Shown: one piece after another, positions 49,850 through 61,674 of the stretch
How the letters are laid out: each line of letters opens with the position of its first letter
How positions within the stretch are numbered: position 1 is the first letter of the stretch
DNA from: Brachynemurus nebulosus
Lineage: Eukaryota > Arthropoda > Insecta > Neuroptera > Myrmeleontidae
Length of the DNA: 64,000 bases
Assembly (NCBI GenBank): GCA_035578155.1
Contig: JAPWDM010000049.1
Span: forward strand, 1,772,087 to 1,836,086
Direction of reading: 5' to 3'
The notes under the pieces: generated by a model
What the model was told of the DNA's origin: nothing
Databases searched by the model: none
What the model saw: the letters and a program-made list of their open reading frames with translations, nothing else
Program-made: the position numbers and the translations under genes

Positions 49850-49850
<1 letters not shown>

Positions 49851-49938
49851 TTTTTTAATAAAATAAGATAAGACTGTTAATTATAAAATAAGGACTGTTG
49901 TTTTGAAATATTTTTAACTGCTTTCTTTTGAAATCAGT

Positions 49939-50042
49939 ATGAACGAGTTAGATAATGATGATTTTTTCGTTTCTGAATCTAGTGAAGATGAAGATTTAGA
50001 ATTTTTAATGAACACCAGTAAAAAAAAATGTAAATTATTTAG
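49939..50042 (+). pseudogene. Short acidic ORF or first exon in element B
   Basis: ATG followed by 34 codons, ELDNDDFFVSESSEDEDLEF then LMNTSKKKCK, ending at TTTAG/GTAATA, which is both an in-frame stop one codon later and a plausible splice donor. Acidic Ser/Asp/Glu-rich starts like this are common in first exons of PIF/Harbinger nuclease genes. That link is inference only. No downstream exon was recognised. Confidence 0.3.
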
Positions 50043-51088
50043 GTAATAATTTATTCAATATCTTTTTTCATTATGAAACTATTTAAAGACACATATTATT
50101 TTTTATTTATAAATAGTACCCCAATATGACGAATGCATTTGAAGTCATTTGAAGTCATTTCTTTCATATAAACTAGACTGATTTTCTTCTTGAGCTTCAA
50201 TAGATATATTTTGTCCATTTTGTAATATAAGAAATTTATTTAATTCTAAAAAATAATCGTTTACAAATAAATACTCAGTACCCATATGAATACAACGGCA
50301 TTAACAATGATTTAAAAATATTTTTTATATTATTACCTGCTATCATTTTTGGTTTATAAATTAATTTTTTTTTTAATTTCGTTAATTTATGGTATTTTTC
50401 TTTTTTAGTATAATTTGTTTTTTATATTTATACGTGTTTTATATAGTTACGAGTTTTTAATTTTATTAACTTTACGCGCCTTCTTATTTGAGTTTGTCAT
50501 ATGAAAAACCGTTTCAATAAACCGTTTCAATAATCAGTTCACGTACTAGTACATTTTAAAACATGCGCACAAATGTCATTCATGAACTAATCCAAGCATG
50601 GTACATACCAGTACATGTACCGTACAGAAATTGTTTGTTGGAACAAAGTTATTAACGCTCCGCTCTCGGTACGATATTACTACGATTCGATATAATCTTG
50701 TTGTGTTCACATTACAGTAGTGATATCATGCTGGTACCTATTCGTTCTCTATTGACGTTATAATGCTGCTATGGGTACGCTCCCAGTTCGGTCTCAGTTC
50801 GATCTTTTCATAACAACTGAATGCAAGCGGAGTGGAGTGGAATCAAAAAAGTGTTTACACTAAAGGTACAAGCCATAGCAAGTCTGACATCGCCCCGACA
50901 AAATATTACCTGAGTGGTATTGATGTTGCAGTGACATTGGAGCGGGAGCGAACCGTGGCTGATATCGGACCGATATCAGAGCGATGATGTGAATACACTC
51001 ATTGTTTATTGTGTAAGAATATTTTATCGAACCAGGAGCGGAGTGATATCGTATCGAAAGCGGAGCGTTAATATAAATCGGGCCTTAT

Positions 51089-52294
51089 AGATATTTTCTC
51101 ATCTCATTTTTACTTAAAGTATTTATTTATGTAATCTTTTATCAATGTTTTCGGATTATTTACTGAGGTATTACTATGTGCACGTTTTACAAAAAGAGAA
51201 ATTAATTATTTGCTCGAAATTGCTTCAATATTTATTTAATTATTATCACAGTACATAGTTTTAAACTTGATAAAATGTAAATAATCAAAGTTACTATATC
51301 ATACGTATATTTTATGTACATAATGTTTCTAAAAATATTCCAAACAAAGTTCACCAACTTTGTCGGTACTTACTTTTTACAGTTCCCTGTATGTTACGAC
51401 TAATTGTGGTTTTACTCGGCAAATAAAAAACTTATATATAAGTACATAATATGTATCATATTATGTATATTCAGATACTCAAATATATACAAGCTCATTT
51501 ATGTATTTATTGAAAGTTAGATATGTAATAATTATTATTAGCTTATGTAATGTACGGGAAGAGTTAACCACTTTTGAAATTATATAAATATAAGTATTAT
51601 GTGTATGAAGAAACGTTAAGGCGAGGTTTACTCGAGAGTCCTTAAAAATTATGTATTCTTCTAGAATTTTTTTCTCAAGAACGGAAGTAAATATCAATTT
51701 CAAATTTTGTACACATATTTATTAAGCATTAAACTATACAAAAAAAATTTTTCAAGGAAACAAATAAAAAATTTTCCATTTTATAGATACTGCAGTGTGA
51801 CGATCCGAAAATCCAATGCCTTGTTGGCGGACATCCTAGCGCCGGTAATAAACCACCGAAATCCAAAAACAAAAAAGATTTATAAAATATATGAAGAGTA
51901 CCGGCACCTCTACCTATAATATCAATAAATTGCTGAAAGAAAAAAAAATGGCGGATGTTTGAACTTTTGATTACGATATTTATCTTATTTTTCGCTCTTT
52001 AAAGTAAACTTAAAAATAAAAAAAAATATTGAAAGTGTATCGAACTTAGGTAGATGTGCCGAAGAATTGAATTATCTTTAAAATAAAAAATTAAAAAAAA
52101 GGATCCCTGGAATAGTTTTTGAGTTATCGTGTCCACCAGTTCCAAAAATGTAGTTCCAAGATATTATAAAATATATATAAACAAACGTATTTTCAAAATT
52201 TTATATTTAATACTCATTATTGCGTGAACTACGTTTTTTGAATTTTTTTTTTATAGAAAGCTGGTTTCGGTTAATGTGCAAGAATCTTGTTTTT
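51089..52294. other. AT-rich DNA, no gene seen
   Basis: The small frames at 51479-51703 and 51707-51919 show no motif and no conserved-looking composition. Nothing supported. Confidence 0.5.
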
Positions 52295-52520
52295 AAATTA
52301 TTTTCAGTAAAATCACTTTGGGAACATATTCTAAACATAATTTGCTATCAATTTCGGCAAAAAAAATCGATTTCTTTATCAAATCTCAAGTAAACATTCC
52401 CTTAAATTACTTTCAGCAAAATCACTTTGGGAACATATTCAACACATAATTAGCTACTAATTTCTGCAAAAAAAAAAATCGTTTTTTTAACGACTCTCAA
52501 GTAAACCTCCCCTTAATAAT
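52295..52520 (+). repeat. Tandem duplication, unit about 113 bp
   Basis: AAAATCACTTTGGGAACATA, then CATAATT.GCTA, AATTTC.GCAAAAAAA and CTCAAGTAAAC occur twice in succession (about 52310 and 52420). Confidence 0.8.
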
Positions 52521-52685
52521 TTGAATTTACTGTAAACTACAGAAAATTTCAATAAACTTCTAAATATTGAACCAAAAAAAGTTATTTTAAGAAAATTATA
52601 CGTAATCAAAATAAGGCATGAATTTAGATCTTATTGACCAAAATTGTAAAGAAACAGAATTACGGTAGTTAGATCATATTATTAT

Positions 52686-52712
52686 TAGGTTGTCCAGAAA
52701 GTGCTTTCGATT
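52686..52712 (+). repeat. Solo mariner-like terminal sequence
   Basis: TTAGGTTGTCCAGAAAGTG resembles a mariner inverted terminal repeat (TTAGGTTGTCC-AAAGT type). No matching second end and no transposase were found nearby, so it is at most a fragment. Confidence 0.35.
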
Positions 52713-53001
52713 TCAAAAATATACGAAAATATTAAAATTTCCAAAATTAGGAAATTCACATTTCCACGGCAACCTTCGTGCCGTGGCAGGGAGGCCTTTC
52801 GATGGTTCCAATTTTTAGCACAAATCCCCTCCTCCACTTTTACGCCAAAATTTAATGTTTTTCAATGGGTTTGGCAAGTCTACAGGCTCCCCAAATAAAC
52901 CTAAAGAACCACTACCATAATTATTCCTCCAGCAATTTTTAATATTTAAATAATAAAAATATAAATTCTTAAAGAAATATTTTTTAAAGTAAACGAACAT
53001 T

Positions 53002-54262
53002 AGGGTAAAAGACCCCATTGTCGATCGGGGTTATAAGTCCGATCAGTTTTGATATTTATATCTTAATGAAGTTATTTCTGAAAGAAACCTTTGATAAAAA
53101 AAATTATTATTAATAGAATGATTATTTTTCAATTTAAATTCACCTCATATTTAATGCCTCCTCACTTAATTTAGGAAATACATATATATATCGAAAAATT
53201 TTTGTTGAATTCGTGAATTTTTAGTATGATGGATGATCATTATTCAAAACACATGAGTTATAAATTGTAACATTTTTCACCGAATTTTTAAAGTTATTAG
53301 CATAATAAAAGTATACAAATAATTGTTATTAGTCCACTTAAGAGATTAGGATAGCTAAATTAAATTTTATATGCGTTAAATATTATTTGTATGACTGATT
53401 CTTCTTGGGATCTGAGTTTTACAGTTAGGTACCGCATTTTGAGAATTATATATTGCATATCTATTTTATAAACATTTTTAATTAATTTTTGGGTTTAAAA
53501 CACTTAACTAACCGTTTTTATAATTTTACTTTAATATTTTATTTATTTCAGAACGTAAAATCAATTGAAAAATAATTAATATTGAATTAAAACTTCCAAA
53601 TTGTTATTTATATAGGTATTTTCAAATAAAAACGTCAAACATAATATGTATGTATTAGATCTGAAACGACACATACAGATACAATATAAACTAAATTTAA
53701 CTGTTTAAAAATTCACAATGGTTAACGGCTAAGTTAGATCTTACACAATGTTTTTTTAAAAGATCAGCAGAGAGCGAAACGAAATTGTGATTTTAGTGGT
53801 TTATTTTATCGAATATTTAAACCGTTCTTGGCTTTTGCTTTGACGTTCTATGTTTCACTAGATGTCACTCTATGATAGTACTCTATGACATATAGCCTCA
53901 CCTAGTAGTGGATAGAGTGTCAAAGTGGCTGGAAGAGAATGGTTCAAATATTCGATAGTAGAAGGTACTTCATGTACATTAATGCGCGATTTTTCATAGG
54001 GGTCAGTGTATTGATCTTTCAAAGGAGGTTAATATTTTCTGTCCGCTTTTTCATAGACGTCAACAAATTATAAAACAAAAACATTAATAAATCAAAATTT
54101 TTGGGTTATATTTTCTTAAAAACATATCCATTGGATTAAAAAAACTTGGTTTCATACTTATTAAGAAAAAAAAAATGGGTGTTTTGTTTATTTTTTAATT
54201 TTTTTAAGCTAATTTAATGATACAGCTAAAAATAGTGATCGGTCATCGGGTCTCTTACCCTA
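53002..54262. mobile_element. TIR element, about 1.26 kb
   Basis: The left end TTAGGGTAAAAGACCCCATT with TCGATC pairs with the inverse of the right end, TAGGGTAAGAGACCCGATGA with CCGATC. The TIR phrase GGTAAAAGACCC is shared with the left end of 46891-47762, suggesting a related family. AT-rich, no transposase seen. Confidence 0.65.
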
Positions 54263-54409
54263 CCTTAAATAATCTTTAAAAAGGAGCGTCAGAAAAAATT
54301 TCCAGAATTAAAATCAATGTCAATAAAAAATTTTGAAGAAAATATTAAGCTCAGACCAACTCTCTTTTCGAGACCAACGACTCAGACTCTCTGCTCAGAC
54401 CAACGACTT

Positions 54410-54552
54410 TATCTCTTTTAATATTGCATTTATGTAAATTTTAAATTTGCAATTTATTTTTAGAAAAGAATAGAATATTGATTTGTTTCGAATATAAAAA
54501 TTATTTAATTTTTTAACGAAAACTCATGATCAATTGTATCTGAAATGAGGTA
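54410..54552 (-). repeat. Dispersed repeat E, partial copy
   Basis: Inverse of the first roughly 140 bp of the copies at 26095 and 46568 (TTAAATTTGCAATTTATTTT, AACGAAAACTCATGATCAAT). Confidence 0.75.
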
Positions 54553-55867
54553 TAAAAATTATTTGTATAAAATATTTTCTTCCTTTTGAAAAATCAATGT
54601 TAGAAAAAAGGAACGGTTTGACTACAGACTCACGAGGAAGGCTGCTTGGTTTCTTTTAAATCAAATTAATTTATATCCTCCGACTTTTTAACTCCTATTT
54701 ATTTAATAATACAAAGATCTACAAAAATAAAGTAATGGAAAGATGTCACTTTAAAACTCAACTGAACACGGTGATTATTCAAACAAATAGAAATATAGAT
54801 ACCAATTTTTCTTGAACTTATTAGATGGTGCTTACACATAGTAATAACAATTGTGTTGTAAATGCTAAATTTACTGTAAACAGAAAATATATTTCGGTTG
54901 AACAAAAACCATTAAACACATTCTTATTCACAAAACCGTAACCAATTTAAGTTGGTTAGAATGTAATAAATATATGGCTATTACGGAGGTAATCATTTCT
55001 GAATTGCACTACATATGTTTGCACTATGTTCTGGAAAGTTTTGTTCGCTAGCTACATACCCTGAAAACTGACCATGTTTTGCGGCTATTTTCGTACATGT
55101 TGTAAATGATTATTTTGTCGGCAACACACAAACTTTAAAATGGTACATAACAACTTACAAACACACATAACCATAGCTACCTATATACAATTTAAAAATA
55201 CAAATGAACATTCAGTGTATAGATGTACCTAGGTACCTATAATAAGTTTGTATTTGTAGGCTCTATACATATCCAAGGCCAAAAATAATTTTCTAAAAAT
55301 ATTTACTTGGACCCGTTCTACATAGTCCTTTTACTTTTTTAACCCGTTCTAGATAGTCCTTCTATACCTAAGTAGATTATAGCAGACACGACAGAGTCTG
55401 TACAAGTCGCATAGGTTTTCTTTCAGAAAATTTTTACAATTTTGTAAGAAACTCTATCAGTAAATGTGACGAGATCAATTCGTCACATTTCGTAACACAC
55501 ATCAATTTTTATATCTTATCCTATTTTCATTTGGAAATCGATACCACAAAATAAAAAATTAGTAAAATATTGAATTTCAATAAAGAATCAAATATGTACT
55601 ATAGTGACATCTAGTATTATCAGTATTAAATTGAAATGTCAAAATTACTTAGACGGTTTATAGAAATCTGGAATTTGTTTAGCTCTTAGAAAAAAAGATA
55701 TACATATATTTGTCTAATTAAATATTTTATTTTTTAAAAATAATTAACAAACAAATTACATAACAGATAATTAAAAAATAGGTAACTTATGAAAATACAA
55801 ATACAAAAAAGGTACACATTCACACAGTCTCTTCTCAAGTGACCGTCGGGCCATTAACAACAAAATA
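54553..55867. other. AT-rich DNA, no gene seen
   Basis: Contains a hairpin at 55459-55488 (AATGTGACGA, short loop, TCGTCACATT) and no supported gene. Confidence 0.5.
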
Positions 55868-57374
55868 AAAAACGCCGTGAGCAGCGGGGCCCCATCACGG
55901 TAGTCGAATTTGCCCCTTCATCTTCGGTATTGAATGTCTACAAGCGAAATGTGATTGAAAGTCTACAACCGAATTGTCATTTTGTTGGTTTCAAAACTGG
56001 TGATGAGTGTTCGGCTGATCGAGGCTTTAAAAAAAGGTTTTAAGTATTTAAGGGCTGTATCTCAGTAAATTTCAATTTTGTGCCGAAAACAGGTAGCAGA
56101 AAAAAAGCCAACACAATTCGTACGAGGACATTCCTGCCCATGTTTATCCGCTAATTGCCTTTATGTTTTAGTTTTAAAAATTAAAAAAGGACCTTAAATA
56201 GTAAACTGGAAGGCCTTTATAAAGATATTTTTTCTTTCCAAAAAAATCCAAAATTTCTATTTTATAAATACTAAAAATCCAAAATTCCTAATTTATAAAT
56301 AAACAGTGACTTTAATAACATTTTTAAATTACTTAAGTAATATGTATGTATTTCATTTGTCATAAAAGTAAGTTCACTTTTTTTTAAATTTTTTAAAATT
56401 ACTATTCGCCTACTTGTATTTAGAATAAACATAATGATTTTAAAACACATTTAACAATAGCAATCAATTCCGATGTAAAAATGGGAGAAGTGGGGGGAAA
56501 AGTGATGCGGACTCCCTACAAGGTACTAGCTGGATACTAACTGAATACACGTACAAAATTTCAGCCCTCTAGGTTTCCTTATGGAGTCTCTAGACATGTT
56601 AGAAAACAAGCAAAAAAATTAAGGAAATATTGGCGTAAAAATCGTGGGGGTAAGGGTTAAAAGTTGAAACCTCCAAAAAACAGTGTCTGGCTATTAGCTT
56701 AACCTGTACACCAAATTTCAGCCCTCTAGGTTTATTTGGGGAGATTTTGACCCGAACGAAACTGTTAAAAAACAAGAAAAATCATGTTCTTTTGGGTATA
56801 AAAATGGTGGGGGTAGGGGTTAAAAGTCGAGACCCCCAAAAGGCACCCCCTTGATACTAACTCAATCCGAATACAAAATTTCAGCCCTCTAGGTTTATTC
56901 GGGTGACCTGTGCGAGTGGTACAAACTTCGAAAACTTCGAAAATGCATGAAATTGTAGCTTAAAAATGAGGGGGGTGGGGGTAAAATATTAAAACCTCCA
57001 AAAAGCACAACCTAGGTACGAACTTTATCAACACACCAAATTTCAACCCTCTACGTTAATTCTGGGGGGCTGGGGGCCTGTTAGATCCAGCGAAAATCGT
57101 TTTTCCCCGCTCTACTCCCACCATATCATCCTAGGAAGCTGAATTTTGGATATGTTGTAGATAATTGACCGAAACATTATTTAAAACCGGTTTGGAAAAG
57201 TTTTATTGCTTTTCCGCCCCCCACCACCCCCTTAAAGGTCGGGTCCGAAAAAAAATTTGCCCAAAATTTGACCCCACTTTGATAGTATTGTTGTGCATCG
57301 GAATAAGCCCCACTTACCAAATTTCATCTCTTAACTTCCATAGGGGGGCCCTACACATATTAAAAGGTTGCGGG

Positions 57375-57467
<93 letters not shown>

Positions 57468-57595
57468 CATCTTTTTTTTTACATAATCGTGTTCTACGGG
57501 TCCGAAAACGGATAGCGTCCCTGGTCTCGCCTCTCGCAGCTCTTATCGTATAGACTGTATAAGTCTAATTTTTCGGAGAAAATTCGACTAAAAAT
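55868..57595 (+). mobile_element. Family R arm, copy D (longest)
   Basis: Starts AACGCCGTGAGCAGCGGGGC (inverse of C's inner end), then the CTACAAGCGAAATGTGATTG and block G region, ACTATTCGCCTACTTGTATT, and four clear units starting near 56513, 56672, 56835 and 56997 (spacings 159-163). Each holds TTTCA.CCCTCTAGGTTTA followed by a GGGGGTAAGGGTTAAAA-like phrase. A fifth, more diverged unit follows, then (TA)n at 57378-57463 and the outer end TCTTATCGTATAGACTGTAT. Non-coding. Confidence 0.85.
57378..57463. repeat. (TA)n microsatellite inside R copy D
   Basis: About 85 bp at the same position as the TA tracts of the other R copies. Confidence 0.97.
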
Positions 57596-59374
57596 AAAAA
57601 TTTTTAAAATTAGATTTAGTGTTGTAGTTTAGTATTATTGTTAAAAAGGTAATTGTTTAAGAATGGAGTTGTTGAAGATATTTCGTTAATGTTAAGATAA
57701 GTATACTTTATTTTAAAATTCATATATTTTTTGTATCTATGGAAATTTATTTAATTAAAATTAAAATTTACTTAAACTAATATATACAAATTTCGTAGAA
57801 ATTTACTTAATTTACGAGTGATTTAAGATGCTTCATAATTTTTTATTTATTTAAAAAAAAAAAGAAAAGTATTTATATTCTAAAAACTAGTCGTTAGGAA
57901 AATAATTAGGTATGTAGTATTATTTATTTAAAAAATTAATATGTAGCACAAGTAAAAAAAAAAAAAAAGCGGAAGTGACTAAATATTTTAAAGATTAATT
58001 ATTAGGAAAAATTAATTAAGATTATAGTATGTAGGATAAAAAAAATGATACTTAAAAAATTATTATATATGGAAACTTATTTAAATTAAAGAAGAAAAAA
58101 ACTAAATGGTACTTAAAAATTCTTATATATGGAAATTTATTTAAATTAAAAAAAAAAAAAATATATATATCTAAAAATTTAGTTATTAAAAAATTTATTA
58201 ATTATGTAGTACGTAGGAAAATTATATTTTGATATATCACGTTGTCCTAAACTCAAGCATTCATCTGGACCTCAAAAAAGGATTTCCAGGGATTTCGCTA
58301 AAAGAGTCAACGACTAAAAATTTTTGGTAGTTTAATAATTTATGATTAAATTAATTTATAATACTAATGATAATTTAAATAAGTTTCTTATGATAATAAT
58401 AATTTAAGTAAGTTTCAAATATATTTCGTAATGTCTTGTTACAACGTGTTATTAGTTATAGGTCACTTCCGCTTTCCGTTTTGAAAAATTTAAACACGTG
58501 TTACCTTTTAAAAATTGTTTCGATATCTGTTCAAATCTTTTAAATCACATAGTAAATTTATGAAATTTAATTTCTTACGTAAATTTCTTGCAAACTTAAT
58601 TTCATTTTCGATAGTATTTTATTCATATAAAAAAATATACATATACCATTTCTACTCATGATTTTTTAAAAGCAAATTAATTAAAGGAAAATTTCTAAAT
58701 ATATTAATTTAAATCTTAAACAATGTCACTTGGCACGATATTTGGAAAGTTACATTTGTGGTGATATTTTAAAGCTTAATTAAAAATTGTAAATTTCAGG
58801 AATCAGTGCGGTTATATTTTTCAAATTTGCATGCGCAGTATTTTTCAAAAATTGTACACTGCCTACTAAAAAGTATAGCCACGCGAAATAATTAAGATGC
58901 AAATTCCATTTTAAAAAAACATTGTGTAAATTTAATATATAATTGATCTATAACTCTTTAAACTGTAAAAGGAAAAATATTAATTCAACTTCTTTAATTT
59001 GTAAAAATTTCGTTCTTAAATTTTAAAGAATTTTCAAATATTGTTACAAAATGTTGTTTTTCTCATTTCTAAAATATTATAAATTTGTACGTTGGAAATT
59101 TCCGTATTCTGACTTAGCATCATCCAATATTATTAAAATAATTTCAGGTTATTGATCGTTTGTGGTGTTTGTGAAAAAGATCCGCGACCAAAACGTTCCA
59201 CTGCCACACACTCTCTTATCTCCGAAACACCTGGAAATACTCTACTGATCGAATTCCGAATCAAATCCGAGTTTTGGAAAAAATACAACCTCCAAAAACG
59301 ATCAACCATTACAGAATCAAATACCCACTACCTAAAATAAATAAAGATTCAATTCATAATTAATTTTTTTTTTA
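57596..59374. other. Very AT-rich DNA with degenerate short repeats
   Basis: Phrases such as TATATGGAAATTTATTTAAA recur at about 57733, 58065 and 58125, so part of the region is an old tandem array. No gene. Confidence 0.5.
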
Positions 59375-59680
59375 GCGAATTTTCAGAATGAAAATTCAGC
59401 TATTACAGCAGCTCTTATGGTAAGACCTAAGCCCGGGACTATGGCAGAAATTTGTTTTGGAGCCTCTAGAACCCGAAAATCTACTTCACTAAAATTTATA
59501 TATATATAGATATATATATATGTATTTATGTGTGTACACGATAACTCTCGAACAAAACGTTTAATGCTTATGAAATTTGGTGTGTAGGTTTGAATTCAAT
59601 TTCGCTCGCCTAAGTTCGTTAGCCAGACACATCCGATGCCACAGACCGGATATTTTGGGCTTTAAAGTCTTTTTTTGTGT
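59375..59680 (+). repeat. Family F repeat, copy 3
   Basis: AAATTCAGCTATTACAG, CTTCACTAAAATTTATATAT, a short mixed TA tract of about 25 bp, then CGATAACTCTCGAACAAAACG and TTAATGCTTATGAAATTTGG. The counterpart of the copy at 22690-22990 but with an unexpanded TA tract. Confidence 0.75.
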
Positions 59681-61092
59681 TTTTTGATCAGAATTTATAA
59701 CTTTTTCAAAAATTTTGTTATACTATCAAAAAAATTGTAAGAAGTTATATTAGCGAGCTTTTTAAACTTTTCCTCTGTATAAACTGGTTTTCAAGAAAAA
59801 TCAAAAATAATTTTTATATAGAGTCTCTTTTTATCGTATTATCTCTTTCTGTTGTATTGGAAAAATCCTATTTTTATTTATTTTGATTATACACGTATTT
59901 TAAGGGTATTACTACACTTAGTACTTCTACTACCTATCATATTTCAAATTTCTTTGGATAAATATTCAGAATAATGCCTTAATAAATTTCTACGGTTATA
60001 TAAATGTAATATTATTAAATTTAATTAATTAAACTATAATATTTCTTTGATTAAATAAAATTTTAAAATTATATTTTTGGTAGTGCACAAATAGCCTTAT
60101 GCATTTGTAAACATAATATCTCTAGTATAAGTAGATTAGATCTGTTATTTTGTTTTCGAAAATTTATTTTTGCTTTCAAATTCAAATTGTAGTAGAATTG
60201 ATTTTTTTTTCCTAAATACTGCACATTATTTTAATCTCTTTATTTAACACATTACGTTAAAAAATTATAATAATATTTTTAAAATTATTAATATTTTTAA
60301 TAATTTAATTATTTAAACAAATTCTTTAAATATATTTAATAATTTTTTATTTTAAAAATTCTATTGTGTCAGCGTTTTTAACCAGATAGCACCACAGGTA
60401 TGTACAATACTGCCAAATTAGCTTGAATTTAAACTAATATTTCAACAATCAGAATTTCAAATCAACTCGTCTTTGTGTTGAAATGTTGACATATAGATTC
60501 GGTGCTGATATTTGACTGATATTTGAGAAAAATAGGTAATAATTCATGTTAATTTATATATTACATTTTTAAAATCAAATAGTAATTAATATTTGTCCTA
60601 TTATTTGTTTTTTGTTTTGTTTTATATAGGTAAAAAATTTAAAACCACATTAAAAATTACATGAAACCGTGAAGCAAATGTTATTTATATACGAGAAGAA
60701 TATAGCTAAAATAAAAAAGAAAATATAAATTCTAAACAGGCAATTATTAATAGAATTTGTCAACATAATAAGGTAAATACATATCTATTAAAAACTGTGG
60801 ATTTTGTGATTGAATTTTTTCTAATAATTTGAATGTACATGTTAAAAGGTTAATATCAACAGTAATACTTTTATGTATTATAAATTCCTATTTAAAACAT
60901 GGATGGTGAATTTAAAGATATAATAAGAAGAAAAAGAGAACACACAGTAAACTAAAAACTTGGATTAAGAAGGAAAACATCAACTAAGTACATGCCGGAT
61001 AAGCCCTTGAATAAAGGTCCAACTTTAGTTTTGTTTCCGTGTCGAATGGTTATTTTCTTCAGCAAGAGAATTTAAAAAGGTAAAATCGTCGG
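59681..61092. other. AT-rich DNA, no gene seen
   Basis: Dense A/T runs and no frames worth reporting. Confidence 0.5.
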
Positions 61093-61473
61093 TACACAGA
61101 AAGAGTGACACAGTTCAAAAAAAAAAAAACAGCTACTTCAATATCTCTATTCAAAAGTTTTATTATTTACTTCAAAAGTTATCATAGTTTCGGATTTCTA
61201 AAATTTTCAAAATTTTTTTGGAGATAACCCGTTGATACTCACCTTGTATTCCAACAATAAAAATAACAAGTTAATTTTGATAACATTAAAGATTTTGATA
61301 AAAAAAATTCGCTACTTTGAAGTAAGGAAAAAACGACAAAACCGCCTTCTAGCGGTTAATTTTGGAAGTAGCAATATGTCGTTCTGGGACATAAAAATAT
61401 GCAAATTTTGCTATACATTTACACAATAAACTCGAAAATGTAAATTTTTGAGTTGTGTCACTCTTTCGGTGTA
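61093..61473. mobile_element. TA-flanked MITE, about 380 bp
   Basis: The ends TACACAGAAAGAGTGACACA and, inverted, TACACCGAAAGAGTGACACA give a TIR of about 28 bp with one internal difference, bounded by TA dinucleotides. This fits a Tc1/mariner-mobilised MITE. The 65-codon frame inside (61232-61429) has no recognisable motif. Confidence 0.8.
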
Positions 61474-61674
61474 CAGTCGAAATGTTTTGTTACGTTTGGA
61501 AAATAAATTCCGTTCTAAATTTTTTTTCGTAACCGTTAAAAAATTTAGCTCAAAATATTAAATTCAGTATTGGTAAGGCAAAGATTCTCAGTTGCGCCTC
61601 TGGTGGTAAAATTAGACCTAGTGTCAAGTAAAAATACGTATATGTTTAATTGGTGATAAAAATACACATAATTT

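Larger units (their letters stand above)
49546..50650. mobile_element. Element B, TIR element inserted in element A
   Basis: Ends GCTTTGTTCCAACAAAC and, inverted, AACTTTGTTCCAACAAAC, flanked by ATTA at 49542-49545 and 50651-50654 (duplication ATTA or TTA). A 3-bp TTA duplication would fit PIF/Harbinger. It includes a T run of 34 at 49816-49849 and a short acidic ORF at 49939. Confidence 0.75.
48703..51088. mobile_element. Element A, a small TIR element split by two other insertions
   Basis: The right part 50655-51086 ends GGAGCGTTAATATAAATCGGGCC. The left TIR GGCCCGATTTACATTA, continuing as ACGCTCCGCTCTCGGTACGA, is its inverse. It is cut twice: by the hAT MITE in GGCCCGAT and by element B after ATTA. 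Removing both restores a continuous TIR of about 45 bp. The original element would be about 450 bp and non-coding. Confidence 0.75.

Noticed and set aside
52701..52898. 65-codon ORF after the mariner-like terminal phrase
   Set aside because: No mariner transposase motif (no DD34D signature, no helix-turn-helix), and the overlapping minus frame is equally open.
59152..59340. 62-codon ORF with mixed composition
   Set aside because: It looks more protein-like than its surroundings, but it has no recognisable motif, no upstream exon evidence, and lies directly before a family F repeat.
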